Source: Mucilaginibacter sp. UBA4741
Lineage (GTDB): Bacteria; Bacteroidota; Bacteroidia; Sphingobacteriales; Sphingobacteriaceae
Direction of reading: 5' to 3'
DNA: 37,797 nt
NCBI GenBank assembly: GCA_002403905.1
Contig: DHIR01000129.1
Span: 1 to 37,797, forward strand
Made by a program: the position numbers and the translations under genes
The notes under the pieces: generated by a model
Databases searched by the model: none
What the model saw: only the letters and a program-made list of their open reading frames with translations
Told to the model about the DNA's origin: nothing
In this document: piece by piece, positions 1-8,825 of the stretch
How the letters are laid out: every line of letters starts with the position of its first letter
Numbering within the stretch: position 1 is the first letter of the stretch

Positions 1-124
1 AAAACTTAACGCATCAGTAATAATCCTAAAAATAAAAAGAGCCTCAAATCTTTCAACTGCGTCTTAGTTACCCATTGCAATAGTTTTCTCTCCTTTTAAT
101 GTAAATGATTACCATAACTTAATA

Positions 125-132
125 TATCTTTG
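125..132 (+). promoter_or_regulatory. Candidate efp -7 box
   Basis: TATCTTTG matches the Bacteroidota -7 consensus TAnnTTTG exactly and lies 28 bp before the efp start codon. I see no good TTTG at the expected -33 distance, so this rests on the -7 match and position only. Confidence 0.45.
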
Positions 133-160
133 GACTTCAAAAAAAATTAAAAGGATATTC

Positions 161-721
161 ATGGCAAAGGCATCTGAAATTAAAGTAGGGAATATATTAC
201 GTTATAACGGCGAACTGGTAACTGTTACCGAAGTTCTGCATCGTACACCGGGTAAAGGCGGGGCATTTTATTTAGATAAGTTCCGTAATATTAAAACCGG
301 CAAGATCGTTGAGGCTCGTTTAGCCACCGATGAGCAGGTTGAAATTTGCCGGGTAGAAACCAGCGATTATCAATATTTGTATGACGATGGTGATTTTATG
401 GTGATCATGAATAACACTACTTATGATCAGTTTAACATCCCAAAAACACTATTGGGCCCGTCTGTTAGGTTTCTGAAAGAAGGAATGAACGTTATTGTAT
501 CATTTGAAAGCGAAGAACCTATTATGGCACAAATGCCTAACAGTGTTGAATTAGAAATTACGTATTCTGAGCCGGCTGTTAAAGGCGATACCTCATCGGG
601 TGCGCTAAAAACCGCTACAACAGAAAATGGTGTTGAAATAAAGGTGCCGCTGTTTATAAACCAGGGCGATAAAATAAAAGTAGATACCCGTACCGGGGAT
701 TATATTGAACGGGTAAAATAA
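161..721 (+). CDS. efp: Elongation factor P
   Basis: Cytoplasmic translation factor that binds between the P and E sites of the ribosome and rescues stalls at consecutive prolines. The 186-aa product has the usual EF-P length and the three beta-barrel layout: KOW-like N-domain about 1-65, OB domains about 66-128 and 129-186. The tip loop PGKGGAF puts Lys32 where E. coli EF-P carries its beta-lysylated Lys34; which modification, if any, is used here cannot be read from the window. The C-terminal signature region (GDTSSGALKTATTENG to IKVDTRTGDYIERV) is intact. ATG at 161 follows an A-rich stretch with AAAAGGA and gives the canonical start. It is a single-gene unit: a promoter box lies upstream and a strong terminator directly downstream, and the next gene converges on it from the other strand. 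Confidence 0.97.
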   Translation: MAKASEIKVGNILRYNGELVTVTEVLHRTPGKGGAFYLDKFRNIKTGKIVEARLATDEQVEICRVETSDYQYLYDDGDFMVIMNNTTYDQFNIPKTLLGPSVRFLKEGMNVIVSFESEEPIMAQMPNSVELEITYSEPAVKGDTSSGALKTATTENGVEIKVPLFINQGDKIKVDTRTGDYIERVK

Positions 722-731
722 GGATAATCAG

Positions 732-766
732 AAAGCCTCCAGTCGAAAGATTGGAGGCTTTTTGCT
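732..766 (+). terminator. Rho-independent terminator of efp (possibly bidirectional)
   Basis: A 13-bp stem (732-744 with 749-761, containing GCCTCCA/TGGAGGC and one G-T pair) closes on a GAAA tetraloop at 745-748 and runs into TTTTT. It lies between convergent efp and the GH35 gene ending at 777, and A residues on its left side could let it serve both strands. Close relatives of this hairpin occur at 24613 and 26217. Confidence 0.9.
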
Positions 767-776
767 TTTTGTGGAA

Positions 777-2387
777 TCAATGATACCGATACAATTTAAC
801 TTTTTGAATAGTATAATCGCCATCCAATCGCAGGCCGTGGCCCGATAGGATCTCATCGCCATTTAGCCTGCGACCAGCTATCCAATGGCCGTTTACCATT
901 TTGCCTTCTTCAACACTTACCAGTCCAACAATCGGGTCGCCGGGTGTTTCGGGGGTGAAGCCAACCGTTATGCCCCGGCCTGCAACCAGGTATTCATCGG
1001 GCCCTGTCTGGATAAATATGCCTACAGGATACTCCGGCGTAGTTGACGAATAAGAACGTGAGGTGCCTAAATTTAACGTGTAACTACCTACCCGTAGCTT
1101 CTTTTTCGGATGGTCTTTATCCAACCAGATGCCGCCCATGGTACCGTTGCCCTGGTTAGCTAAAATTATAGGTGCTATACTGGCCAGCAACTCATAGCTT
1201 TTGCCCAATGCTTCTGCAAATTTAGGTACGCTTTCAATCCCAAAAGGCGCTACCCCAATGGCATCATACTGCCCAATGGAATAAAAAATACGGCCAATAT
1301 AACTCTCGTCCCTACCCATCTCGGGTATAAACAAGGCATTCCATGCGGTATGGTACTCGGCGGGCCGTTCATCAAAAAAGTTATAAATATCGGGGGCTAA
1401 TATATCAATTGCAGGTGCGCCTGCCCGCCATATATCAAGCGTGCGCGGCATTGCCCCACCACTGGGATAGTAGACACCTACTTTATTTGGTGCCGCCTTT
1501 TGCCAGGTAGATACCGCTGTATTTACATACATGGGTAACGCATATTTGGCTTTACCGGCCTTAGCAACCTGGCCACAGTAACGAGCATAGCTCCATGACA
1601 TAAAGAGCTCATCAGGATCATCGCCGGTACCAAAAATATCTTCCCACGTTCCTGATGTTTTTGACCCACCGGCCTCCCACTTCTCGCGAAGCCATGGCAC
1701 TAATTCGGCTTTGTATTTCACCAGCAGATCAGTCAGGTCTGTAGGTACCTGCATTTTTAAGGCATTGTCTGCCATAGCTGAATGATCGCGCGATTCGGGC
1801 GAATTACCCACTTCGTTCTCTACCTGTATCATCAGCACCGTACGCGCTACGCCATCTACCAGGCGAAGGTGCGCCATGAACGCCGCGAAGGCCTTTGCAT
1901 CGGCATCCACATTAGCTTGGCTAAAGGTAGATAGCATATCCAGGCTTTGTCCATTTTTGCGCTGAACGCGGGGAAACCGTTGTTGGTTGGTTTTAACCCA
2001 CTCGGGTACATAGGTTGACACCCCATTTTTCCAGCTGCCAAACCATAGCAACACAAGCCGCAGGTGATTCGCCCTGGCGGCTTTGATCAGACCGTCAACA
2101 AGGCTAAAATCAAACTTGCCCTCACGGGGTTCCACCATATCCCAACAAACAGAAGCGAGCGCGGTATTTAGATGTTCAGCAGCAAATTGAGCTAATAGCG
2201 GTTTTACATAGTTTAGGTTAGACGAGCTGGAATTATGCAGCTCGCCACCCAATATTAAAAAAGGTTTACCATCAACAATAAGCTGGGTAGTGGTATCCCG
2301 TCTTTTTAAAAAAGGAATAGCGGATTGACTTAAACAATGGAGGCTAAAAATGGATAGTATCAGGATGGTTGAGCCGATTCTTTTCAT
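777..2387 (-). CDS. GH35 beta-galactosidase, DUF5597 type, secreted
   Basis: Predicted retaining exo-beta-galactosidase of family GH35, in the sub-group with a C-terminal DUF5597-type domain (as in Cellvibrio Bgl35A, a xyloglucan-active enzyme). A signal peptide covers about residues 1-20. The TIM barrel runs from about 35 to 400. The acid/base is Glu192 in IQVENEVG and the nucleophile is Glu356 in FIPEMGRD. A beta-rich C-terminal domain follows (about 410-536). The protein differs strongly from the neighbouring GH35 at 2597, so the two are not a recent duplication. It is the last gene of the minus-strand sialic-acid locus, but a 209-bp gap separates it from the gene before it, so it may have its own promoter. 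Substrate is uncertain: galactose exposed after sialidase action fits the context, plant xyloglucan fits the sub-family. Confidence 0.88.
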   Translation of the reverse strand: MKRIGSTILILSIFSLHCLSQSAIPFLKRRDTTTQLIVDGKPFLILGGELHNSSSSNLNYVKPLLAQFAAEHLNTALASVCWDMVEPREGKFDFSLVDGLIKAARANHLRLVLLWFGSWKNGVSTYVPEWVKTNQQRFPRVQRKNGQSLDMLSTFSQANVDADAKAFAAFMAHLRLVDGVARTVLMIQVENEVGNSPESRDHSAMADNALKMQVPTDLTDLLVKYKAELVPWLREKWEAGGSKTSGTWEDIFGTGDDPDELFMSWSYARYCGQVAKAGKAKYALPMYVNTAVSTWQKAAPNKVGVYYPSGGAMPRTLDIWRAGAPAIDILAPDIYNFFDERPAEYHTAWNALFIPEMGRDESYIGRIFYSIGQYDAIGVAPFGIESVPKFAEALGKSYELLASIAPIILANQGNGTMGGIWLDKDHPKKKLRVGSYTLNLGTSRSYSSTTPEYPVGIFIQTGPDEYLVAGRGITVGFTPETPGDPIVGLVSVEEGKMVNGHWIAGRRLNGDEILSGHGLRLDGDYTIQKVKLYRYH

Positions 2388-2534
2388 TTGTAATATTGCA
2401 GATTTTTAAAGCATAGCGGAAGTTACCGACTATTATGGTTTATGTGGTACTAACCTACAAAACATAACGCACAAAAAAACCACTAACTTTTGTTAACGGC
2501 TCCATTAAAACAAATGAAATAGCTAGCCTATAAC

Positions 2535-2548
2535 TGTACCACGGTACA
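2535..2548. promoter_or_regulatory. Short perfect palindrome upstream of the distal GH35 gene
   Basis: TGTACC, centre AC, GGTACA: 6-bp arms, about 150 bp upstream of the start at 2387, in the 209-bp gap between the two GH35 genes. It could be an operator for a separate promoter. No TAnnTTTG box is visible beside it, so this is weak. Confidence 0.2.
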
Positions 2549-2596
2549 CGTTGATACACCTGAACACACTTTTATAAAACGGCATTTAATCTATTG

Positions 2597-4423
2597 TTAT
2601 TTAAGATTGGGATAAGTATTCAGTGACAAAGCAGCAGAATTTTGCAAATTAAATATGACTATTTTGTTAACCCCGGTTTTTATGTAAGACGCAAGACAAT
2701 ATAAGCGCTGCTGTGGCCCGCGATTCCAAAATCTACCTAAGTTATGCCCGTTTACAAATAAAACGCCTTTACCATATTTACTCATGTCAAAATAAGTATC
2801 GCCCGTTTCTGTAAGAGTAAACGCGCCTTTTAAAAACTTTGCTTTATCATTTATGGTATTTGCATCTGTAGAAGGTTTTAAACTTTTCACAAAGGTTTCG
2901 TCAAGCGGCAGTTTATAAATGGCCCAATCCATTAAGGTCATTCCATTTAGGGTAACTCTGTCTGTAATTCCCTTTCGGTCAATAATGTATTGTGCAAAGT
3001 TGATATGGCCCATACCCTCAACCAAAATATCAAGCGTAGGGTTAGCAACATCACTTTTTGGTATATTGATAGTCCACTTTCCGCCATCCCTATAAACACT
3101 GTCAATATATTTGCCATTCAAAAATATCAAGGCATAATCATGTGGTTCAGTTATAGTAAGCCTACCGCTTTTATGTCCGATAAGATGTGTACGGTATAGC
3201 ATCAATCCCTGGTTCTGGTCAAACGCCTCCATGGGTTTTGGTTGTGCCGAATGTATTGGCTGCGGAAGGTTTTGCCAGATAGTAGTAAACGGTTGCAGTT
3301 TTATTTCGGGTATAGTAATTGTTTTAAAAGGTTTCGGGGTTTCAGGAATTTTATAAGACACATACTTCCCGATGAGTTTACGCATCATCAGGTATTTTGG
3401 TGTAGCATTGCCTTGTTCGTCTATCGGCGCATCATAATCATAGCTGGTTATGTCGGGCTGGTATTGTGTTGCCGAACCTGCATTTGCCCCCGCAGTATAA
3501 CCAAAATTGGTGCCGCCATGAATAACATAAAGGTTAAATGATTTTTTATTTTTTAGCAGATAAGTAAGTTCCTTACGAATGGATGGGGTATCGGCAGTTG
3601 CCCATTTCTCGCCCCAATGTGTTAACCACCCCGGGTAGGTTTCACTACTGAAAGATGGCATACCAGGATCGGCCTTTGTGGCTTGGTCAAAATCAGCATC
3701 GCTGGTGCCACTATCCAATCCAATCGCGGTGCCTGGCACATGCCCGGCTTCCAGCATATATGGGGTAGCGCCATCGGCAGTGTAAAAAGGCACTTTAATG
3801 CCATTACTTACCCATAGTTGTTGCAGTTTCTTTAAATATTGTTTGTCATTACCGTAGCTTCCATACTCATTTTCTACCTGCACCATTAAAATGGGGCCGC
3901 CATTTACGCATTGTAATGGTGCAACCTCTTTAGCTAAATGTTGTACATAGCCGGTAAGCGCATTTATATAACGGGGATCCATGCATCGCACCTTAATATC
4001 CGGAATTTTAAGAAGATAAGGTGGCAGGCCGCCAAAGTCCCACTCGGCACAAACATAAGGGCCGGGGCGTAGTAAAACCCACATCCCTTCTTCTTTGCAG
4101 ATCTTTATAAATTCGGCTATGTTATGGTTGCCGGTGGTAAAATCAAAAACACCGGGTTTACTTTCATGGTAATTCCAGAACACATAAGCCGCTATGGTAT
4201 TACAGCCCATTGCTCTGGCCATTTTAATTCTATGCCGCCAGTATTCATGTGGTATGCGTGCCGGGTGCATTTCGCCGCTGATGATCTGGAATGGCTTCCC
4301 GTCTAATAAAAATTCTGATTTGCTCAATTTAAAGGCATGCCTCACCTGTGCTGATGATGGTCTCCAGCCTGCTATTAAAATGATTACAAAAGCTGCAAAA
4401 ACTATATTCTTAATTTTTTTCAC
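2597..4423 (-). CDS. GH35 beta-galactosidase, secreted
   Basis: Canonical GH35 exo-beta-galactosidase, about 608 aa, probably periplasmic or surface-exposed. No ATG is available at the 5' end. A GTG at 4423 gives the typical signal peptide beginning VKKIKNIVFAAF and ending near the Ala-Gln before VRHAFKL. A TTG at 4435 would add four residues. Numbered from the GTG, the acid/base is Glu186 in MVQVENEYG and the nucleophile is Glu261 in SSETYPGW; RPGPYVCAEW is the usual substrate-pocket signature. The barrel is followed by jelly-roll domains with the FDMSKYGKGVLFVNGHNLGRFW signature region near the C-terminus. It lies 36 bp after the NagB-PIG-L gene in the same direction, in a sialidase locus, so the likely task is removing subterminal galactose once sialic acid is cut off. 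Confidence 0.93.
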   Translation of the reverse strand: MKKIKNIVFAAFVIILIAGWRPSSAQVRHAFKLSKSEFLLDGKPFQIISGEMHPARIPHEYWRHRIKMARAMGCNTIAAYVFWNYHESKPGVFDFTTGNHNIAEFIKICKEEGMWVLLRPGPYVCAEWDFGGLPPYLLKIPDIKVRCMDPRYINALTGYVQHLAKEVAPLQCVNGGPILMVQVENEYGSYGNDKQYLKKLQQLWVSNGIKVPFYTADGATPYMLEAGHVPGTAIGLDSGTSDADFDQATKADPGMPSFSSETYPGWLTHWGEKWATADTPSIRKELTYLLKNKKSFNLYVIHGGTNFGYTAGANAGSATQYQPDITSYDYDAPIDEQGNATPKYLMMRKLIGKYVSYKIPETPKPFKTITIPEIKLQPFTTIWQNLPQPIHSAQPKPMEAFDQNQGLMLYRTHLIGHKSGRLTITEPHDYALIFLNGKYIDSVYRDGGKWTINIPKSDVANPTLDILVEGMGHINFAQYIIDRKGITDRVTLNGMTLMDWAIYKLPLDETFVKSLKPSTDANTINDKAKFLKGAFTLTETGDTYFDMSKYGKGVLFVNGHNLGRFWNRGPQQRLYCLASYIKTGVNKIVIFNLQNSAALSLNTYPNLK

Positions 4424-4459
4424 AAAAAATATCAATGAGGGTATAAATTTAAAATATTC

Positions 4460-6379
4460 CTAGTAAATATATCTTACAAAAGCTTCCATTGCCGCATATT
4501 CTGCAAGGCCAAGCTCATTATAGCTACGTGCTGTTTCACGATTACGGTCTTCTACGCGCACCCAAAACTCGCGGGCATCATCACCAGGGAATACCGGCCT
4601 GTCTTTTTGCGATTGATGTTTAAATATAGCATTACGTTTTCTTAAAACCTCCTGTGGTGATAGCGGTACGGCCATCTCTATCTCGTAAGTATCAAATTCA
4701 TGCCATGCACCACGATACATCCATAACCAGCAATCTTTAACCCAATCTTCTGTTTGTTTTAAGCGGTTTAGTGCTTCAGTGATAATATTAAAACATACAA
4801 TATGCGTTCCATGAGGGTCGGCAAAATCACCGGCGGCGAATATTTGTTGCGGCTTTATGTTTTGCAGTAACTCCATGGTAAGCCTGATGTCCTCTTCGCC
4901 TACGGTATTCTTCTTGGTTTTGCCCGTTTCATAAAATGGTAATGACATGAAGTGGATATGGTCATCGCTTAAACCTGCATACCGTGCGCCCGATATAGCT
5001 TCCGTTTTACGGATAAAGCCTTTTACATTCAAAATATCAGGCGTATCAACCTGGTTAGGTTTCTTCTTCTCCAAAAAGGTGCGCATATCTTCGTAAACGC
5101 CGGTTAGTTTGGCGGCATCTTTGCCCATGCTTTTGTTAAAATCAATGGCGAACTCTATATAGCGCAATACATCATCATCCCATACGGCGGTGTTGCCTGA
5201 TGTTTGGTAAGCTACATGCACATCATGCCCCTGGTCAACCAGGCGGATAAAGGTGCCACCCATTGATATGACATCATCATCCGGATGCGGAGAAAATATA
5301 ACAGAACGCTTTTTAGCAGGATTCGCCCTTTCAGGGCGCTGGCTATCATCGGCATTTGGCTTGCCGCCCGGCCAACCTGTAATGGTATGCTGTATCTGGT
5401 TAAATATGTCAATATTAATATTGTAAACCGGTCCTTGTTCAACAGCTAACTGGGCCATGCCATGATTATTATAATCTTCTTCGGTTAATTTAAGCACTGG
5501 CTTTTTCAACGTATTAGCCAGCCACATTACCGCTTTCTTTTTAAGCTGATTTGTCCAGGTACAATCCTTAACTAACCACGGTGTATCAAAGCGGGTAAGG
5601 TCTGATGCGGCATCGGCATCCAGCACAAACGTTACATGCTCAGACAATTGCAGATAAGTAGCCGGCACTTCCCCTGAAATTTCACCTTCAACCGCTTTTT
5701 TGATGATGGTGGCCTTCTTTTTGTTCCAGGCCATCAGGATAATTTCGCGTGCTTTAAAAATGGTACCTATACCCATCGTAATGGCTTTGGTTGGTACGTT
5801 TTGTTTGCCGCCGAAATCGCGGGCAGCATCACTACGTGTCAAATCATCCAAGGTAACTAACCGAGTACCTGAGTTAGGCGCAGACCCCGGCTCATTAAAC
5901 CCGATATGGCCCGTGCGGCCTATTCCCAGTATTTGCAAAACAAGGCCGCCCAGTGCTTCTATTTGTTTTTCGTATTGTAAACACCATGCCGCTACATCCT
6001 CCTTATTTAATATGCCATGCGGTATATGTACATTATCTTTTTTAATGTCGATATGATCAAACAGATTTTCATTCATAAAGGTGACATAGCTTTGCGCAGC
6101 GTCAGGCTTCATGGGATAGTATTCATCCAGGTTAAAAGTTATCACATTTTGAAATGATAAGCCATCTTCATTATGCATTCTTATCAGTTCGGCATAAACA
6201 CCAACGGGGGTTGCACCTGTGGCTAAGCCCAATATTGCATTTTCGTTATTTTGTTGCTTTGTTCTTATAACATCCGCTATTCGTGATGCGACATGTAAAG
6301 CAGCTATTTGTTGATCAGGATAAACAGTAACTGGTAGTTTCTCGTAACGGGTTTCTTCCAGGAGATTTAAGCGTGGCAT
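4460..6379 (-). CDS. nagB: Glucosamine-6-phosphate deaminase fused to PIG-L/LmbE deacetylase domain
   Basis: Cytoplasmic 639-aa fusion. Residues about 15-275 are a NagB domain that turns GlcN6P into Fru6P and ammonia: the phosphate loop GLATGATPVG (51-60), Asp85-Glu86 in FNLDEYYP, and His158 and Glu163 in GHIGFNEPGS. Residues about 355-639 are a PIG-L/LmbE-type N-acetylglucosamine deacetylase fold with the zinc motif HPDDD at 365-369 and a later HGTH. Where E. coli NagB has GNDGH, this protein has GRTGH, so the catalytic-relay Asp141 is replaced by Thr156; from memory the fused Bacteroidota proteins share this. NagB is normally about 265 aa, so the fusion more than doubles the length. It lies 80 bp after the sialidase. 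No NagA and no GlcNAc kinase gene are seen nearby, so the second domain may provide deacetylation; that is inference. Confidence 0.9.
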   Translation of the reverse strand: MPRLNLLEETRYEKLPVTVYPDQQIAALHVASRIADVIRTKQQNNENAILGLATGATPVGVYAELIRMHNEDGLSFQNVITFNLDEYYPMKPDAAQSYVTFMNENLFDHIDIKKDNVHIPHGILNKEDVAAWCLQYEKQIEALGGLVLQILGIGRTGHIGFNEPGSAPNSGTRLVTLDDLTRSDAARDFGGKQNVPTKAITMGIGTIFKAREIILMAWNKKKATIIKKAVEGEISGEVPATYLQLSEHVTFVLDADAASDLTRFDTPWLVKDCTWTNQLKKKAVMWLANTLKKPVLKLTEEDYNNHGMAQLAVEQGPVYNINIDIFNQIQHTITGWPGGKPNADDSQRPERANPAKKRSVIFSPHPDDDVISMGGTFIRLVDQGHDVHVAYQTSGNTAVWDDDVLRYIEFAIDFNKSMGKDAAKLTGVYEDMRTFLEKKKPNQVDTPDILNVKGFIRKTEAISGARYAGLSDDHIHFMSLPFYETGKTKKNTVGEEDIRLTMELLQNIKPQQIFAAGDFADPHGTHIVCFNIITEALNRLKQTEDWVKDCWLWMYRGAWHEFDTYEIEMAVPLSPQEVLRKRNAIFKHQSQKDRPVFPGDDAREFWVRVEDRNRETARSYNELGLAEYAAMEAFVRYIY

Positions 6380-6459
6380 ATATTTTAGTTAAGCTTTTGA
6401 ACCTGATTTACAAGGTCCTGATTTTAATAATGAATTGTTAAATACAGTGAAAAGCGCAG

Positions 6460-7635
6460 CTAATCCTTCTTCCAGTCTATAGCCTTAAACATGATTTCTT
6501 TATAATTATTTTTTTCATAATAAACGCCCAAGCTTGAGTCCGAAAGTTTGACCAGGTCACAATAGGCGCTGTAATCGCCCTTATAACCTTCGGGGCTTTT
6601 GGCAATTACTTTATTTATGGTCCAGGTTTTACCCTCGTCAAAACTGATACGCAATGTTAAATTATCCCGACCTGAAGTATCTGCCGCGTTACAAAATGCC
6701 AACACACCTTTTCCTTTTATTTGTCCAATATTGAGGATGCTCCCCTGGCAAACCGGGTCAGGAAGATTATGGTCAAAGTAGGTGTTATCCCAGCTTTTGC
6801 CCCCATTGCTACTTACCGCTACAATTCTTTCCCTAACATTACCCAACTGGTTACGGGCATTGATCATAAGTTTATTGTTTGAAAGCACCACAGCCATAGC
6901 TTCGTTGCCACCGGGTGTAGTAATATCATCACTCAGTTTAAAAGTTTTGCCATGATCATCTGTATAAAAGCCGTGGGCCCTGCCATCTGCATACCGTGGC
7001 AATGGTTGGCCCGCCGAATGATTGGCGGCAACATAAATGCGCCCTTTATATTTACCTGAAATAAATTGCACTGCATGGCCGGGGCCGTTAGCATAACTTC
7101 TCCAATCTTCGGTAAAATTGTAGGCTGCATTAAATGATGGTTGTTTAGGTTTATGCACCTGTAAGGTTATATTAACCGGGGCCGACCATGATGCGCCACC
7201 ATCAATGGATGTTTTGTACCAAACCTCGCGTACACCCAATCCCTTGCGTATTTTGTTTTCGGACACATTGCCGGTGTTATAAAACAAGAAAATCCTGCCT
7301 TTTGGGTAAGCAGGGTCAGTAAGATCAACTACCGGCGAGGCATTGCCTGCCTGCAAGGTGTCGTTTGAAACAGCTATGCTCAGAGGCCCCCAGGTTTTCC
7401 CGTTATCTAAACTCTTTTTTAATACAATTTTTACATTGCCAAAGTCGGCAGCGCCGTTAACGCGCCCTTCGCAAAATGCCAGCAAAGCGCCCTGGGGTAA
7501 CTTAACTATGGCAGGTATCCGGTAACTTTTAAACCCATCGGTTCCTGACGTAAATACCGCAACATCTTGTGCCTGTACATTTATATAATTAAAAATCGCC
7601 ATCAGTATGATGGCCAATAATCCTATTCTTTTCAT
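6460..7635 (-). CDS. nanH: Exo-alpha-sialidase, GH33, secreted
   Basis: Neuraminidase releasing terminal sialic acids, exported to periplasm or surface. From the ATG at 7635 the product is 391 aa with a signal peptide (MKRIGLLAI, cleavage after about residue 23). A longer reading from 7671 would put a non-signal extension in front, so it is rejected. The RIP motif (YRIPAIV, Arg39) and EGR signature (56-58) fit the first arginine of the triad and the region around the catalytic Asp. Asp-boxes S/T-x-D-x-G-x-T/S-W occur repeatedly: SLDNGKTW, SIDGGASW, TDDHGKTF, SSNGGKSW and SFDEGKTW, as expected for a six-bladed propeller. There is no extra CBM, so this is the compact form. Its ATG overlaps the stop of the epimerase gene (ATGA), which implies translational coupling. 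Confidence 0.95.
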   Translation of the reverse strand: MKRIGLLAIILMAIFNYINVQAQDVAVFTSGTDGFKSYRIPAIVKLPQGALLAFCEGRVNGAADFGNVKIVLKKSLDNGKTWGPLSIAVSNDTLQAGNASPVVDLTDPAYPKGRIFLFYNTGNVSENKIRKGLGVREVWYKTSIDGGASWSAPVNITLQVHKPKQPSFNAAYNFTEDWRSYANGPGHAVQFISGKYKGRIYVAANHSAGQPLPRYADGRAHGFYTDDHGKTFKLSDDITTPGGNEAMAVVLSNNKLMINARNQLGNVRERIVAVSSNGGKSWDNTYFDHNLPDPVCQGSILNIGQIKGKGVLAFCNAADTSGRDNLTLRISFDEGKTWTINKVIAKSPEGYKGDYSAYCDLVKLSDSSLGVYYEKNNYKEIMFKAIDWKKD

Positions 7636-8813
7636 AATTGTATGTTTTTCAATAGTTGTAAACAATACCATTCCTGCCGGGGCAAATGGAACGGCCCTTT
7701 AAATAAATTACCCTTGGCGGTTTGAGCTATGGTTCCATCGCGGTGCAGATAGCCAAACCACTCGCCATGCTCTTTATCATGAAAATGGTTGTAGGCGTAA
7801 TCATGTACCATTTTATGCCATGCAGCGTATTTCGCATCGCCCGTAATAGTATATGCTAAAAGTGTAGCGATGATGACCTCGTTATGCGGCCACCAAAATT
7901 TCATGTCCTGCCAGTATTCCTGTACGGGTTTATCATAAACATCTTTGAAATACAAAACACCACCATACTCCTTATCCCATCCCCGTTCCCACATATAATC
8001 AAGCATTTTACAACCCAGTTTAATTAAATGCGGGTCGTTATTACGATACCGGGCTTCGTGCAATATAAACCACGCGCCTTCAATGGCATGGCCCGGGTTT
8101 AATGTGCGGCCGTCAATGTGGTCAATAATACTACCATCGGGAGCCACCTGTTCCATTACACATTTAATATCATCTTTTACAAAATCCCGTTCTATTTCGC
8201 CGATCCATTGCATGATATATTCGTCGCAACGGTCATCGCCAATTGTTTCTCTTAATTGCTGTGCTGTGTTGATCATGATCATGGGTACACCTATTCCTTT
8301 TGAGGGGCGTGTAGAGGTGAATTTAGGCGGAAGTAAGCCCGGCACAGTAGCATATTCAATGCATTTACCAAACAGCTCTCTTGACTTTGCAGCCATTGCC
8401 TCATCACCGCTGGCTTTAGCATAAGCAGCAGTAGCTATGACCGCGAAAGTTTCTGAGAAAAAATACCGGCGTTTACGGATGGGGCTGCCATCGCGGGTGA
8501 CATGGAAAAACATTTGCCCGTCTGTATCGAAGCAATGGTTTAACAAAAAGTCAATGCCAATCTTTGAGCCTTCAAGCCATTCTTGCCGGGGCTCAATAGT
8601 ATTATATAGAGTGGCTAAAAGCCATGCTGTGCGCCCTTGTATCCAAACCGCCTTATCATCGTCCAGCAGGCTGCCATCCTGATCGCGCATTAACAGGTAG
8701 CCACCATATTCTTCATCTATTGATCTTGGGAACCAAAAAGGCACAGTATCATTCAGTAATTGATTTTCGTAGAATGATCTTAGTTGTTCAATGTCGGTAT
8801 TTGTATAGCTCAT
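7632..8813 (-). CDS. nanE: N-acylglucosamine 2-epimerase, AGE family
   Basis: Cytoplasmic epimerase interconverting ManNAc and GlcNAc, the step after the lyase in the Bacteroides-type sialic acid route that uses an AGE-family enzyme instead of ManNAc-6-P epimerase. The 393-aa length and (alpha/alpha)6 barrel pattern fit the family. His242 in NPGHAIEGAW and His376 in KGPFHLPRQEW are the two expected catalytic histidines, and Arg61 in QGRTAW is the conserved substrate-binding arginine. No signal peptide is present. The start ATG at 8813 lies 12 bp after the esterase gene and the stop overlaps the sialidase start. Mannose or cellobiose 2-epimerases share the fold, but the motifs and the neighbours favour GlcNAc/ManNAc. 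Confidence 0.93.
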   Translation of the reverse strand: MSYTNTDIEQLRSFYENQLLNDTVPFWFPRSIDEEYGGYLLMRDQDGSLLDDDKAVWIQGRTAWLLATLYNTIEPRQEWLEGSKIGIDFLLNHCFDTDGQMFFHVTRDGSPIRKRRYFFSETFAVIATAAYAKASGDEAMAAKSRELFGKCIEYATVPGLLPPKFTSTRPSKGIGVPMIMINTAQQLRETIGDDRCDEYIMQWIGEIERDFVKDDIKCVMEQVAPDGSIIDHIDGRTLNPGHAIEGAWFILHEARYRNNDPHLIKLGCKMLDYMWERGWDKEYGGVLYFKDVYDKPVQEYWQDMKFWWPHNEVIIATLLAYTITGDAKYAAWHKMVHDYAYNHFHDKEHGEWFGYLHRDGTIAQTAKGNLFKGPFHLPRQEWYCLQLLKNIQL

Positions 8814-8825
8814 ATTCGTTTGATC

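Noticed and set aside
33..62. Possible terminator for a leftward gene before efp
   Set aside because: Only the right arm, GAAA loop and T-run of the shared hairpin are recognisable on the minus strand; the left arm does not pair, and no gene is visible to its right on that strand.
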